64,000 bases of DNA, taken from contig CM060912.1 of NCBI GenBank assembly GCA_030737875.1, positions 124,532,493-124,596,492 on the forward strand, given 5' to 3'. A program made the translations under genes and the position numbers. This document shows, piece after piece, positions 45,781 to 58,429 of this stretch. Positions within the stretch are counted from its first letter, which is position 1, and every line of letters begins with the position of its first letter. This DNA is from Allium sativum. Taxonomy: Eukaryota > Streptophyta > Magnoliopsida > Asparagales > Amaryllidaceae. The notes under the pieces were generated by a model, which was not told the DNA's origin, searched no databases, and saw nothing but the letters and a program-made list of their open reading frames with translations.

Positions 45781-46855
45781 CTTCTTTACTGTTCTGGATT
45801 GAGCTTTACTGTTTTAGATTTTGGTGAATAAATGTATGTGTTTTTAGTGTTCATCTTTGTGGATTTGGTGTAGATGCTTTCTGCGCTTGCATCCAACAAA
45901 AATTATTTAGATTAGCAATGTTAATGTATGTGTATTCAAAAGAGCATGTGCACAATATTTTCTTTAGTAGATCAAGATTGTTTTGTACATATAATTGCTA
46001 GTTGATATTCACTTTGCCGAAGGGATTGGCATATAAAATTTCTGATAAAAATGTATACTAGCTGTTGTAATATTCCTTGCGATAGTCGCGATTATCATGA
46101 TTGTATAGAGATATCTCTTGTATAAAACTTTATTGTATATATATACTTAGCTTGTTTATTACGACTATTCTAAAACTTGTAAAATATCTATAGCTAAAAT
46201 TCAAACAGTTGGATTAAATAAAAATAGCCTGATAACATCGAGTATATTTAAAACGAAAACTTAAGATGGATAAAAAAACTCGACATTCGAAAATCTGGTT
46301 AAACGATATCAAATATATATATATATATATCTTTTTTTTTCATTAAATAACATTATCGTTTTATAACGATTTTCATAGCGACTATTTTAATATTTCAACT
46401 GGACATAACTAACAAATTATAATGTGAAATCTCGATTTTTCTCTTTCATATGAAAAATATAATCAAATCGATTCCAACGTTTCTGGTTTCACAGAATTTC
46501 GACTTAAAACGAATTCTGTATACTCAGTTGAAGTTCAAAACAAAATTTACGAACTACCGCGCCATTTCTAGTTCGTTTATAATAAAATTATAAATTTAAC
46601 GTTTTAATGTCGTTTTTAATAACGACTATATTTATATAATCCAATGTAAACCATATTTAAATCACTTTTAAAACGCTCGTTCACATTATACAGCAAATTC
46701 AATATTTTCTGAATATCCCAAAAATAAAATATTATTAATATAAATTAAATATTCAATTTAAAATGGTCAAATCCCGTTATTTAAACTCAAATCAATATTT
46801 TAAATAAATAAAATATATAAATAAATGGTCAAAAAATACGGGACATTACAACAAC

Positions 46856-48330
46856 AATTTATACAACATTTTCAAGCACATTATTTGAACTAGTAGCGAT
46901 AATAAATTTTTAGCAAAATTGATAGATATATCAATTATCATACTAATTTAGCATGGTGGGTTTAGTGAAACACAAACTTTTAGTGGCATTGATTCACTAG
47001 CTCAGTGACTATCAATAACTGATTAAAAACACATGAGTTAAACTAGAGGATATAAGACAACACGAAGTTATCTTTAGGGAGTTTAGAGGAAATTCAACAA
47101 TGAGGTTAAGGAAATGCTCTCCCTGATTCGTGTTGGATCAACAACATGAATCACCGATATGCTAAACCCTAACCTGGCGATGACCTCTCCTCACATCATC
47201 TATCATTGTTGTGCCTATTACCGAAGAATTTCTTTGACTTGATATTCACAGTTTAGAGGGAATTTATTTTTAGTAGATATATGTTTGAGTGTTTTGCTTG
47301 CTTTCTTTTCATATACTTTTTCCACTCTATTTAAGCATGAGTATGTGTCGCATGATGGACTCTATTATGTCTCTTTATTTGTAGTACTTGTCTCCTTTCT
47401 GTTTTTATTTCTAAATTGTATAGGATGCTAATCATGCAGTTGTTTTTGAGTGCAAATAAATAACAATGCTCCTACTATAGTTCCCTTCATTAATTTTTTT
47501 TCCACATTTTGTATTCCTTTTTTCCATAGTAAATAAACTCCCTTTTTCGAAATAAACAAAATCCTTGGTTTGATAATAAAAATTGTTGTTAAGCGTACTA
47601 CTCTTATAAAAGATTTTGGCTTTGAGTTGACTACAAATTACTATAATACTAACCTCATGCAATCGAGTAGATGAATTATATGTACTAAATAGTGTTTCAT
47701 TTCCAATGTTTTATCTCAAACCCAACTATATCACTCGCATCATATCATAATTTAATTATAATCAAAATGGAGAATCAACATTGAATTTTAATGGTATTCT
47801 CAGGTCAAGATAATTGTGTAATGTTATCACTTGATATATCTTGTTTCATCATATTATTGTTAACCAACTTTAAGCTCTCACAAGAGTTATTCTAATTATC
47901 TAATAACTATATGTACATAACCCCTTGGTTTTCCCAAAAGTCATAAGTAGTAATGCATAACACTTGTACTCTGCTCTTAATGAATGCATTGATATCCTTT
48001 GTCAAAACATCTTGATTGAAAATATTAAAAATAATATGTTATTATATATTATGATAATTTTCTCATGATTACAGATACATGTATTTATTGTCACATAACA
48101 CATCATTTAATTATTTTGTGTTTATTATATTTTAAATTAACTACTTAATTCATTATTGCACTCTACAACAAAGTACATTGCACAACAAGGGAAGCATAAA
48201 AGTGTTGGAGGCAGGTGTGGAGTTTTGAAGTGATTGAGGTAGGTGTGGAATTTTGGTCTGATTGCCTGGTGGGAATTTTCTTAGGTCCTCCGGGTTAAGG
48301 AGTTTGTGGTAAGAAGTGGAAAATCAAGGG
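46856..48330. other. AT-rich intergenic DNA, no feature recognised
   Basis: Old sequence between LARD-D and a LINE relic. A GC-richer patch at 47100-47230 has no coding signal. The 76-codon minus frame (47662-47432) shows no family resemblance. Confidence 0.6.
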
Positions 48331-48340
48331 AAGCCCAAAA

Positions 48341-48850
48341 GTGCATTTAGATAGATCTTTTTTTTTTTTGAAATTCTCTCTTCCGGAGGAACGACTACGT
48401 GTTCTTAGTATTGAGCCAACTATTATAAGAGGTAAATCTTTCATCATTACTTCATGGAATCCCAGAGTTGACAGTGCAAGGGAGCAGGTACTTTATGTGC
48501 ATGTTTGGACCTATTTCTCACACATTCCATTTGTGCTTCAATCCCTAATTGGGTTAAATTGGTTATCAAACAAAATTGGGAAGCTTACGTGTTTTGATGC
48601 TAATACTCTTGCGAGGTAGAAGTTCTTATATACTAAGACTCTAATTGAAATCCCTCCAGGTAAACCACTTCTTGAAACCCTCGAAGTCGGATTAGACATA
48701 GATTATGTAGCTAAGGTTTGTGTTAGATATGGATGGAAGTTAGATATTTGCTCTTATTATCACTCATTTGGTCATCTCCAAGATTATTATTCTTGGGTTC
48801 CCACGATTATTTTTCCATCTCTGTTTCCACCTGCTGTACATGTTCCACTT
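48341..48850 (+). pseudogene. LINE ORF1 remnant (DUF4283 and CCHC-like)
   Basis: The plus frame from 48341 reads FIITSWNPRVDSAREQVLYV, then VWTYFSHIPFVLQSLIG and WLSNKIGKLTCFD, the pattern of the DUF4283 domain in ORF1 of plant L1 elements. It hits a stop at 48617-48619. The same frame then continues with a basic, zinc-knuckle-like stretch (GWKLDICSYYHSFGHLQDYY, near 48731-48790) in which cysteines expected in the CCHC motif are replaced. A poly-T run (48358-48369) interrupts the start. Dead relic. Confidence 0.72.
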
Positions 48851-50604
48851 CCTCGTCCTCCCTTGGTGAAGTGGGTCCATAAGGCTTCTCCCTAGATAAC
48901 TCCTCTGGTCCTGTCAGTTAGCACTCCTGATGTCTCATTGGTTCAGTCTACTAATGTTGATGTTGTGTCTTCTTCTGATGAGAAATCTGTTTGTGATGGT
49001 ACTTTTTGGTACCCAGATGATCATGCTTGCGGCAGTGAGTTGTCTGGCATGAGATACTCCCCTTCTAAAGCCTTATATTAGAAGTATATTTCTAACATTA
49101 AAGAGGATGAGTGGAAATTGATTTTTTGGGTAGTTGGTGAAGATTTTGAGCTTGTCCAAGAGGGTGAGTTCGGTGAATTGAATAGGGCACTGTTACATGA
49201 TCCATCTTAGGCTAGAGATTGTGAGTTCTGTATGCACAACTAGTGTTATATGCCTAACCTTGTTGTGTTCTTCTTTGAGTACACCAATATCTTAGGTAGT
49301 AGCGATCGATTTAGTTATTCCTCCTTTTTTCGAGACTAGCTAGACTCACTTTAGTAGCTGAAGCTCTCTGCTTCACTCCTATTTTTACACTTCGTGTCCT
49401 GGCACTTCGAACCAGCCTGTAGTCGTTAGACAACTTGTTTGACTTATGTTCTCTCATGTATTCATTACTTGTTATAATGAAAGTGGTTGCGGCCAGTATA
49501 AAAATCGGCTTAAATTTTCTAAAAGAACGAAGTACATAAAAACAAATACTTATATCATGGACAATAATGATTATAGAGTCAAATATAAGCAGCAAATTGC
49601 ATAATTACTTTTAGAGCATACCTTTGACTCTCTCAATAAGCGGTCGAATATAAGTGGGTAAAAAGAACATTGGATACACTGAACAAGAATTGAGATGCGT
49701 TTAAATTAAATGGTTTCTTACTTTTTTGCTAATGACTTAATCAATACACCACAAGGTAAGTTAATAGAATACCAAAATACATTTAGCATAAGTTGTCTAT
49801 AAACTTTTATGTTCATCTAAAAGAATATTGCAGATCCCATCTCAATCAATTTTCTTTTCCATTTTATCCTACCTATTAGCATTTACATTAAATTTATATC
49901 CACGTTAAAATAATAGGGGATTTTCACTTAAAAGATTTTTTAGTTTAGGACAATAAGCTTCGATAACAACACTTCATAATAATTAGTTTTGAGGATAAAA
50001 GACGCATCACTAAGTAAATATTGGTTACACGGAGCAAAAAAATACCGAACCACCTTTTGTGAGATTATGATCAGATTCTTTGGCTTGATTTGAGATAAAA
50101 GGAAATAGTTCAACTCTATTCTTAGTGAACCGCTGAAAACAAGCCAATAAGTCATGTGTTGTGATTCTATTAACTCCTATCGGAGTAGTATCTTTTCTAC
50201 ACATAAAAGAAGCTCAACTTTTAACCTTAAACTAGTAATTCTATAGCAATATTCTACAAAGTAATTATCTTAGGTTGGGAACTATTTGCGTAACTTTTTG
50301 TAGGTTGTACTTTTTTCCCAATAAAGTATTTTTTAATTTAGTTCGAGAACATGTAAATTTTATTCTTTTTAGCTTATGGAGTAAAGTTTCGTGGAAAAAT
50401 ATAAATTTTGATTTTTAAATGTGAAACACATTTTAGTAAATCAAACCAAACTTCTTTATTGTCAAACCTAATAATATTATTTTTAAATTATATGATGCTA
50501 AGGATGCAATTTTTTTATATTTCCTTATATCACTATAGTACCAGAAAGTTATTTTTAGGAAGTTCTTCGTATTGTATGCAATGATGGAGCCTAAAAGTAT
50601 TATG
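48851..50604. other. AT-rich intergenic DNA, no feature recognised
   Basis: The first 350 bp may be the decayed tail of the LINE ORF1 (Ser/Asp-rich translation with stops). Beyond 49250 I see no coding, repeat or structural signal. The 94-codon (49595-49311) and 71-codon (50155-49940) minus frames have no recognisable domain. Confidence 0.55.
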
Positions 50605-50609
50605 TTTTA

Positions 50610-53600
50610 TGTAACACCCTGTAATTTTATAACATTAAAATTCACAAATTAAAGTATACTTAATTTTTAGAAGAAGAATTAAGTGAAATGGGTTGCGCTA
50701 TTATGTTCGTCTCAAAATTTTGGGTCAAGATAGACATTTGGTTTGCATAAAAACGGATAACTTATGAAGTTATTAAGCCTTGAAGTTTGTATGCATATGA
50801 GAGAAGTATATATATATACATAAAGAAAAAAGAATATTCAAAAAAAGTTCAAAACAGTGAATCGGGAGGGGGAATAGCCGAACCGCACCATTTTTGGAGT
50901 CGGGGTCGATCCAGTGTGTTTGGCTGTCAACCCGTGGCCCGATTCGCCCTAAGGGCTGATGTGGCATCTGAGTGGTCCTGATGGTTCTGGTTATCCCTAT
51001 GTTAATCCGTTGGCTCTTATTAAATTAAACTTCTATAAAAACAATCCTAAACCCCTAACCCTAATCACATTAATTCATAACAAGAGCCGCCGTGCCGTCA
51101 ATGGAGAACCTAGAGTAGCCGCCATACACTTTCAACCCTAAAGCAAGATAAAAGCTTAAATCAAAATCAAATCAAATCTAAATAATTATTAGTCTACATC
51201 AAAGGCGGGCAATTCAGTTTCAGAATACAGATCCCAGAAAGACAAGACTATTCTTTTTAATTGTGAGTATGATAGCTTTCACAAAATAATTAATTAATTT
51301 AATTATGATAAGATATAATTGGGATTATGAGAATATGATTTTGAATCATGTGATGTAAATTATATGTATTTTTGTGGTGTTGAATCATATGTTAGTCTTA
51401 TGCAAGTTGGATCATATGTTTGTTCTTAAGTGAATCTTATGCAAGTTGAATCATATATCTTATGCAAGTTTGTGATGATTGGATCATATATTCATGTATG
51501 AATCTTATGCAAGTTTGGGTTGTTAAAATATATGTGAGACATGTATATGCATATGCTAGTTTATGTGACATTAACCTTTATGTCTAGATCCATATGCAAG
51601 TTTACATCTTTATGTTTAGACCCATATGCAAGTTTACATCTTTTTGTTTAGATCTATATGCAAGTTTACATCTTTATGTTTAGATCCATATGCAAGTTCA
51701 CACCTTTATGTTTGGATCTATAGCAGTACATAAGTTATGCAAGTTTATGCCCATTACCTATGCTAGTTTTGTATCATATGCTAGTTTGAATGAAATTCAT
51801 ATGCAAGTTATTGGCTATGTAATCTTATGTCATAATCCTTAGGTCTATTTTATGTGTTATGTGATGTTGTTTTTCTTTTTATAAGTTAGACTATTTGCGA
51901 GTCTAAAATATGTCATATGAAAACGTACGAACAGCGTGGGGATGATGGGATAATATTGAATATACATAAATTGTGAATTGGCATAAAATGGCCTTAAAAG
52001 GCATATAATTAATTTGAGGCATTATTTGGTATAATTGGTATTTATGGACATAATTTTAAGAGACAATTATGGACATAAATAAATTTGGAATTTATTGACA
52101 AATTTGAATAGGGATATTAATCCAATTTGGGGTTAAGTAAAGATGTGTAATAATTAACCGCCTAAAACACAAGGTTAGACTCTTTTGTGGTGTAGGACTA
52201 CCCGGACCCGCCCGACAAATCCAGCAGCCACAAATGCCAGTCTAATGTGAGAGGTCAAAGGCACGAATTAAATGCGTAACAATTGTAAAGACACGAGGTT
52301 AGGCTCGTTTGCGGTATAAGACTGCCCGGACCCGCCCGGAAAATCTAGCAACCGCAAATGTCAGCCTAATGTGGGAGGACTTTACAAGGTTACGGTTCTA
52401 ATGAATTAAGTAACACTTAACCAGATAAACATGTGGTGGGACATGGTGGGTTAAATGGGTGCCTTGGGTGGCATGTGAAATTAAGTGGGTGCCTTGGGTG
52501 GCATGTGAAATATGATTAGATGCACTTAACCGAGATTGAAACATGTAAGAAGACATGAATAAGAATGGAGTTAAGTGGGGAAACCTTAGTGGGGACCAAG
52601 CATAGGTGGAAGGCTTGTGTCAAGCATGGGGGCCCTTTTCAAACCAGTAACCCATTAAGTATCTTTGTGAGCTCGACCCAAGTCGAGGACGGGACACACT
52701 TACTGGATTTGATTGTAAGAGGTCAAAATGGGTTAACGGTGGCAACGAAGTCCAACGGGGTCATGTGTGTGCATGGGCCCGGGCTGGTAGGTAAGACATT
52801 GTTGCATCGTGCAAATATAAGTCGTGCATCTTTGGTGGTATCGGGTTGCTACTTTGGGGTGTGATACACCCCACTGTGGGATCAACACGGGTATCTACGA
52901 GTTAGGGAGCCAATCGAATGAGGGTAGTGGGTACAATTAGCGGAGATAGGGGCAGACGGCACCTATGAAGGCAGCTAGGGGTACACGAAACTACCATTAT
53001 CATTATTAAGTTCTATAGGTGGGATCAACTTTTAGGGTGACTAGTGGTGGTGCAGTATAGCAATTATCCTATAGTGATTAGGAACGAGATTAACACCAGA
53101 ATATTCCTCTTATTTTCTTTGTCATGCCCACTTGTTTCATGGTCATATCTTATCTTACCATTTTATGCCTTATCCTAGTTACTTTAATAATTATATTGTT
53201 AAAGTTATTATACTCGCCAGGCTATGTCTGACCCCCTTATTTTCGCCTCTTTTCTTCCTTCCCCCTCCCCTTCCCTAGGTTCCCAGGGTGGGACTAGTAC
53301 TAGTGGAGCTTGATCTCGGATCTCTTTCTCTCTCTTTTGGAAGTTCTTGGATTGCTAAAAGTAAAGTTCAGCTCATCTCTTTTATGGCTACTTGTGTGGG
53401 GTTTATGCTTTTTATTTTATGTACTCTGAAGCAATTTATCAAGATGGATATTATGTGTACTTGGTTTATGAAGTTATTGTAATCAAACTATTTCTCCGCT
53501 GCAATAAAAGTTGTTTTAAAATTTTCAAGTACCATTATTTATATCTCTCTTGTTATATTCTATTCTATACACTAAATACGCTCCATGGAAGTTAATGCAT

Positions 53601-53639
53601 TCCCTTTGTGAGTGACATTAATGGACGTGGGGCGTTACA
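50610..53639 (+). repeat. 5' LTR of Gypsy-2, 3030 bp
   Basis: TGTAACACCCTG ... GGGCGTTACA. It contains a 32-bp tandem array (51585-51715), a pair of similar ~120-bp units (52155-52260 and 52285-52385, both with GACCCGCCCG flanked by AATCTAGCA/AATCCAGCA), a short direct repeat GGGTGCCTTGGGTGGCATGT (52459-52508) and a pyrimidine-rich block (53230-53280) that is missing from the 3' LTR. A frame at 52565-52864 recurs in the 3' LTR but with shifted ends, and I do not regard it as a gene. Confidence 0.93.
51585..51715. repeat. 32-bp tandem array in the Gypsy-2 5' LTR
   Basis: Unit CATATGCAAGTTTACATCTT plus TATGTTTAGATC, about four copies; the 3' LTR has five (60485-60655). ATATGCAAGTT recurs more loosely from 51400 to 51810. 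Confidence 0.92.
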
Positions 53640-53641
53640 CG

Positions 53642-53654
53642 TGGTATCAGAGCC
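53642..53654 (+). promoter_or_regulatory. Primer-binding site of Gypsy-2 (tRNA-iMet)
   Basis: TGGTATCAGAGCC, a perfect match, two bases after the LTR end TTACA. Confidence 0.95.
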
Positions 53655-53890
53655 GAAGGTTACCAGACCAGATATGGATTTTAAAAAACTATTTTTCAAA
53701 AAGCATTTTATAAAGAAATACTTTCAAAAGTATGTTTTAAGGAAAGTGTTTTCAAGAGAAAAGTTTGTTTTAAAAACATAACCCCCAAGGGCCATATATC
53801 TTTCTTTCGAATTCTCCATTTTGAATCTCTTCATTTTCTTTTTAGCGTGTCTGGAATTCCATACCGATACCAAGATGGTTTAGAAGGTAT

Positions 53891-54703
53891 ATGGAAGCTA
53901 GGGCCAATGTCGCAGGCCCAGCAAATGCTCCTCCTCCCCCTCCTCCTCCTCCCCATGTTGATACTTTTTCAAAGATATGCAAAGATTTTAGGGCAATGGG
54001 CGATAAACCTTTTCATGGATCAGAGATGTTTGTTAAAGCTCGAAATTGGCTTGAGAAGGTGGAAGATATGTTTGGTATTTTCGAAGTAAAAGATGGAAGG
54101 AAGGTCCAATTGGCTGCATGGTTAACGAAAGACGAAGCCTCGTTTTGGTGGGAGGTCACGAACGAAGAGCGTCCGGTGGAGACATGGATGGATTTCAAGC
54201 GTAGGTTCAAAATGAAGTTTCTCTCACGAGCAGAAGAGAATTTATATATGGAAATATTCTTGGCGTTGAAGCAAGGGGATTTATCAGTAAAGGAGTACGT
54301 CAACAAGTTCAATCAGTTGGCGAGATTTGGCTTGGAATTGGTTAACACACCTGAGAAGAAGGCTCTGAGGTTCGTTAAAGGTTTGAATGAGCCGCTACAT
54401 GGGTTGGCGATGACCCACATTCCGATGGGGGCTACCTTTGAGAAACTGGTTGACATGGCGCTTATGCATGAGGAAGAGAAAGGTGCGAATGCTAATAAGG
54501 CACCGGAGAAGAAAGGAGACCAGAAGAAGCCATAACAACAAAACAAGAAAGGCGGGAAGAACAATAATGGAAAAGGAAAGAAGAAGTGCTTTAATTGTGG
54601 GACACCAGGCCATCTGAGCAAAGACTATAGGAAAAAGAAGAAGACTGGATGTTTCCACTGTGGAGACGCAGGTCATCTAGTTAAGGACTGCCCAAGGAAA
54701 TAG
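53891..54703 (+). pseudogene. Gypsy-2 gag with two zinc knuckles
   Basis: The frame from 53891 (214 codons to a stop at 54533-54535) has a proline run, then the retrotransposon gag domain (KPFHGSEMFVKARNWLEKVE, DEASFWWEVTNEERP, LKQGDLSVKEYVNKFNQLAR). The same frame continues past the stop with two CCHC knuckles: CFNCGTPGHLSKDY, whose last Cys is Tyr, and an intact CFHCGDAGHLVKDC. A second stop follows at 54701-54703. It would form the capsid/nucleocapsid; the stop makes it non-functional as it stands. A short tandem duplication follows (54727-54800, CAGGCTCTCATGGCACCAGG twice). Confidence 0.93.
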
Positions 54704-54839
54704 GGCAAGGGCAAAGAACTTTTGGAGGGCAGCTTCAGGCTCTCATGGCACCAGGGCAGGCGAAAGGGCAGATTCAGGCTCTCATGGCACCAGGACAGGA
54801 GAGAGGTATAAAAATTTCTGTTGAAAGTTTAGTTTTTCT

Positions 54840-55180
54840 GTTTGATCATCATGTTCGTACTTGTTTGACTCTAGCGCTTCACACTAGTTTGTATCTGCTT
54901 CGTTAGTTGAAACACTGCACCTAAATACTAGTCTAGTTACGGATCCCATAGTAGTCTCAAATCCTATTGGTGGTTCAGCTCATCTTTCTATGATTTGTCG
55001 GGATTTGAGAGTGTCTATCTTGGGCGTTGAGTTTGAATGCAACACCTTTGTTCTTGGTTTCATGGGCTACGGCTTGATTCTAGGTATGGATTGGCTAACT
55101 AGATATGGTGCCATCCCAGATTGTGAAAGAAGGGCAGTTAGATTGTTGACTCGTTGTGGAAAGACCCTTGATATTTCTTG
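54840..55180 (+). pseudogene. Gypsy-2 protease region
   Basis: The active-site segment near 54865 reads FDSSASH followed by a stop, where D-S-G-A or D-T-G-A is expected, so the catalytic glycine is lost. It continues with VETLHLNTS, SNPIGGSAHLSMICRDLRV, then LGVEFECNTFVLGFMGYG and LILGMDWLTRYGA in the open frame from 54990. This frame runs on to 55421 through the PR-RT linker ([15 protein letters not shown]). Confidence 0.88.
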
Positions 55181-55269
55181 TGACCTTAGAGGTCCGGTAA
55201 TGCTTAGCTACCTAGAATCCCTAGACGCATCCAATGATGATTTGAAATCTGTTCGTGTGGTCCATGAAT

Positions 55270-56245
55270 GTAGTGACGTCTTCGATGAAGTTCGAGGTTT
55301 ACCCCCGAGGCGTGAGATAGACTTTCGAATATATCTAGTAGATAATACAAAGCCAGTTGCATTACCAGTGCGCTACATGGCTCTGAGAGAGAGAAGAGAA
55401 CTCAGTAAGCAAGTGAAATAATTGCTTGAGAAGGGGTTCATAAGAAGAAGTATTTCAGAGTGGGGTGCTCCAGTCATTTTTGCTACAGAAGCTGATGGTT
55501 CAATTAGATTGTGCGTGGAATATAGAGAGCGGAATAAGCTAACAAAGAAGAACAGGCACCCATTGTCGAGGATAGACGATTTATTCTATCAGTTGGTGGG
55601 TGCTTCAGTTTTTTGCAACTGGATTTAGCTACAGGGTTTCATCAGCTAAGGGTGGCTAAAGATAGCATCGATAAGACAACTTTTAGAACTATTGACGGTT
55701 TCTTTGAGTGGCTCGTCATGCCTTTTGGTTTGACGAATGCACCCGCATACTTTGTTGACTTAATGAGTAGGGTGTTTAGGGAGTTTCTAAACAATTTTGT
55801 AGTAGTCTTTGTAGACGATATTCTAATTTTCTCTAAAAATGAAGAAGAGTATGCCCTACATCTTAGGGAAGTCTTAGAGACCCTACGAGCACATCAGCTA
55901 AAAGCTAAGTTCTCCAAGTGCCATTTTTGGAGAAAAGAAGTGAGGTTCTTAGGACACGTGGTCTCTAAGGAAGGGATAGTTGTGGATCCAGCTAAGGTGG
56001 TGACAATCCAAGATTGGAAAACTCCTAAGGACGCAACAGAAGTAAGAAGATTTTTAGGGCTGGCTGGCTATTATAGGAAGTTCATTAAGGACTTCGCGAA
56101 GATATTAGCCCCTCTCACTCGATTAACGAAGAAGAATTTGACTTTTACTTGGGACGTTGACTGTGAATATGTTTTCCAACGTCTGAAGAGGGCTTTGACG
56201 ACAGCTCCATTTTTAGTTTTGCCAGACAGGAGTAAGACATTCACT
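55270..56245 (+). pseudogene. Gypsy-2 reverse transcriptase
   Basis: The domain spans three frames: up to a stop at 55419-55421, 55422-55628 ([39 protein letters not shown]) and, after a one-base shift near 55610, 55613-56293. The last holds [13 protein letters not shown], the palm [19 protein letters not shown], the catalytic FVDDILIFS box (around 55811-55837) and [17 protein letters not shown]. The double Asp is intact, unlike Gypsy-1. Synthesises cDNA in the virus-like particle in functional relatives. Confidence 0.94.
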
Positions 56246-56704
56246 GTATATACCGATGCTTGCGGGACAGGGCATGGTGCAATTTTAATGTAAGAGGGAA
56301 GGGTGATATGTTATGCTGGAAGACAGTTGAAAGTCCACGAGAAAAATTACCCTACCCACGACTTAGAGTTGGCGGCCATAGTTTTTGCGCTTAATTCATG
56401 GCGTCATTATTCGCCTAGCGAAAGGTTTGAGTTGTATACAGACCATAAGTCGCTAAAGTACTTATTCTCTCAGAAGGACCTAAACTTGAGGCAACAGAGA
56501 TGGATGGAGTTTTTGGCATCCTACGATTTTGAGATCGCATATACCTCTGGCAAGGGTAACGTTGTAGCAGACGCCTTAAGTAGAAAGAAGTTAACTTTAA
56601 GTCCTTTGTTCGTAGAGCGACAGAGTTTGGAGTATATATCTTCCTTTGACTTCAGACCCTCTGTCGATTATGTTCCCGGATTATTGGCATTGTTAGAGGT
56701 GTAA
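56245..56704 (+). pseudogene. Gypsy-2 RNase H
   Basis: [14 protein letters not shown] (first catalytic Asp) ends in a stop at 56291-56293. The same frame resumes, and from 56303 shows [35 protein letters not shown] (catalytic Glu), [14 protein letters not shown] and [12 protein letters not shown], the usual RNase H tail. It removes the RNA template strand in active elements. Confidence 0.93.
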
Positions 56705-56869
56705 CCTACACTTTTGGGTCGAGTTGGAGAGGCATAGCGAAATGACCCACAGTTGGTTGAGATAGTAGGCCAGCTTATAGGAGGGGAGTCCTTGAGTCAT
56801 CTTGATAGATATGCTATAGATAAGAGAGGTTGGCTATGTAGAGATGGAAGACTTTGCGTACCATAAGAC

Positions 56870-58165
56870 GAGAGTTTGAAGAAGGCAATTCATGAAGGCT
56901 CACATCGCTCTAAGATGACCATACATCCCGGTGGTGATAAGATGTATAGGGATATGAAGCAAGTTTTCTTTTGGGCCGGAATGAAGAAGGACGTGGCCGA
57001 GTTCGTTGTTAGATGCTTAGTGTGCTAACAAGTCAAGGCGGAGAAAAAGAAGCCTGGAGGTTTGCTCCATCCCTTAGAGATTCTGCTTTGGAAATGGGAA
57101 AACGTTTCCATGGATTTTGTAGATGGGTTACCAAGATCAAGGAAGGGTAATACAGGGATTTGGGTAATTGTAGACAGACTTACCAAAAGTGCCCATTTTA
57201 TTCCCGTTAAAAGTAGAAGGACCGCCGCGTGGTTAGCATCTGTTTACCTTCGAGAGATAGTTCGTTTGCACGGCATACCTTCTAGCATTGTGAGCGATAG
57301 AGATCCCATTTTCACAAGCGAATTTTGGAAAATCTTACAAGAGGTGGTTGGAACGCAATTATGCTTAAGTATCGCTTATCACCCTCAGATGGACGGCTAG
57401 ACCGAGAGAGTAAATTGGGTTCTAGAAGACCTTTTGAGACTATGCATCCTAGACTTTGGAGGAACATGTGAAGAACACCTTCCACTAGTGGAGTTCGCCT
57501 ATAATAATAGTTTTCAAGCTAGCATTGGCATGGCACATTTTGAGGCTCTTTATGGACGACCGTGCCGATCACCTACATGTTGGTGGGAATCCACTGATAA
57601 GGTTTTGCTTGGACCCGACATGATTAGGGAGACTTCGGAGATGATAAACCTGATTCGACGGCAAATGAAGACGGCGCAAGACCGACAGAAGTCATATGCT
57701 GATAGGAGACGAACCGATCTTGAATTCAGTATTAGGGACATGGTTTTTGTTAAGGTGTCACCGTTAAGAAACGTAGTCCATTTTGGATCAGTAGGGAAGT
57801 TGGCACCGAGGTTCGTAGGACCCTTTCCAATTACGAAGAGGATTGGACAGATGGCATATAGAGTAAAGTTACCAGAGAAGCTCAGCGGAGTTCATGACGT
57901 GTTTCACGTTTCGCATTTGCGTAAGTGTTTACACGATACGACGGAAGTGGTAGAGCCGAGCACGCTCGGAGAAGTGGAAGTAGAGCGCAATGCCATGATC
58001 AGACGAGCTCCTACACGCATTCTCGGATCGGAGGTCAAAAAGCTTCGCAACAAAGAGGTCAAGTTGGTCAAAGTGCAATGGGGAGATGATCAAAGAGACG
58101 CGACTTGGGAGACTGAAGACAAAATGCGTACGTTGTACCCTTTCCTTTTTGAGGGTATGTTTTAA
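56870..58165 (+). pseudogene. Gypsy-2 integrase and chromodomain
   Basis: The HHCC zinc finger lies at about 56889-57030 (HEGSHRSKMTIHPGGDKMY, then CLVC and a stop). The catalytic core is in 57062-57400: MDFVDGLPRSRKGNTG, first Asp; IVSDRDPIFTSEFWK, second Asp. A stop replaces the Gln before TERVN, which carries the catalytic Glu. Frame 57434-58165 holds the rest of the core (AYNNSFQASIGMAHFEALYG), the GPF-like segment (APRFVGPFPI) and, near 57990-58160, the chromodomain (KKLRNKEVKLVKVQWGDD, DATWETEDKMRTLYPFLF). Chromodomains of this type steer chromovirus insertion to heterochromatin. Confidence 0.94.
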
Positions 58166-58429
58166 TTTCTCCTTTTTCTACTGCTTTGTTGACACTTGTC
58201 CTATCTTTTAGTATTATCTTTGCGATGACATCTTCGATCTTTAGTTAGGAAGAACCTATGGTTGCAAACATGTGTTTGAGACATGTTATGTTTGGTGGAT
58301 GCAAATGGATGCAAGTAGTTGCTAGTGGTTGCTCGTGGATGCATGTACACACACATTAGGCACTAGATCGGCTCAATCACCTTCATGTTGCATATAAATG
58401 AGTGTGCATATCTAAATTAATGGATGTAT

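Larger units (their letters stand above)
40465..46850 (-). mobile_element. LARD-D: solo giant LTR, 6386 bp
   Basis: On the minus strand it begins TGTAATGTCCCG and ends GGGTCGTTACA. Perfect ACAAC duplications flank it (40460-40464 and 46851-46855). There is no PBS, polypurine tract or second LTR, so it is a solo LTR. Homology to LARD-C is strongest at 41100-41740. Its head (46380-46590) shares the TTTCTGGTTTCACAGAATTTC and GAACTACCGCGCCATTT segments with LARD-A (2040-2135). The 43841-43857 GGTGAGT motif matches the family splice-donor hairpin. It carries an extra GC-rich unit on the plus strand (44400-45780) that the others lack. Confidence 0.86.

Noticed and set aside
52565..52864. 99-codon frame in the Gypsy-2 5' LTR with a partner at 61498-61728
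   Set aside because: The frame ends differ between LTRs because of indels, and no domain is visible. LTR duplication explains the similarity.
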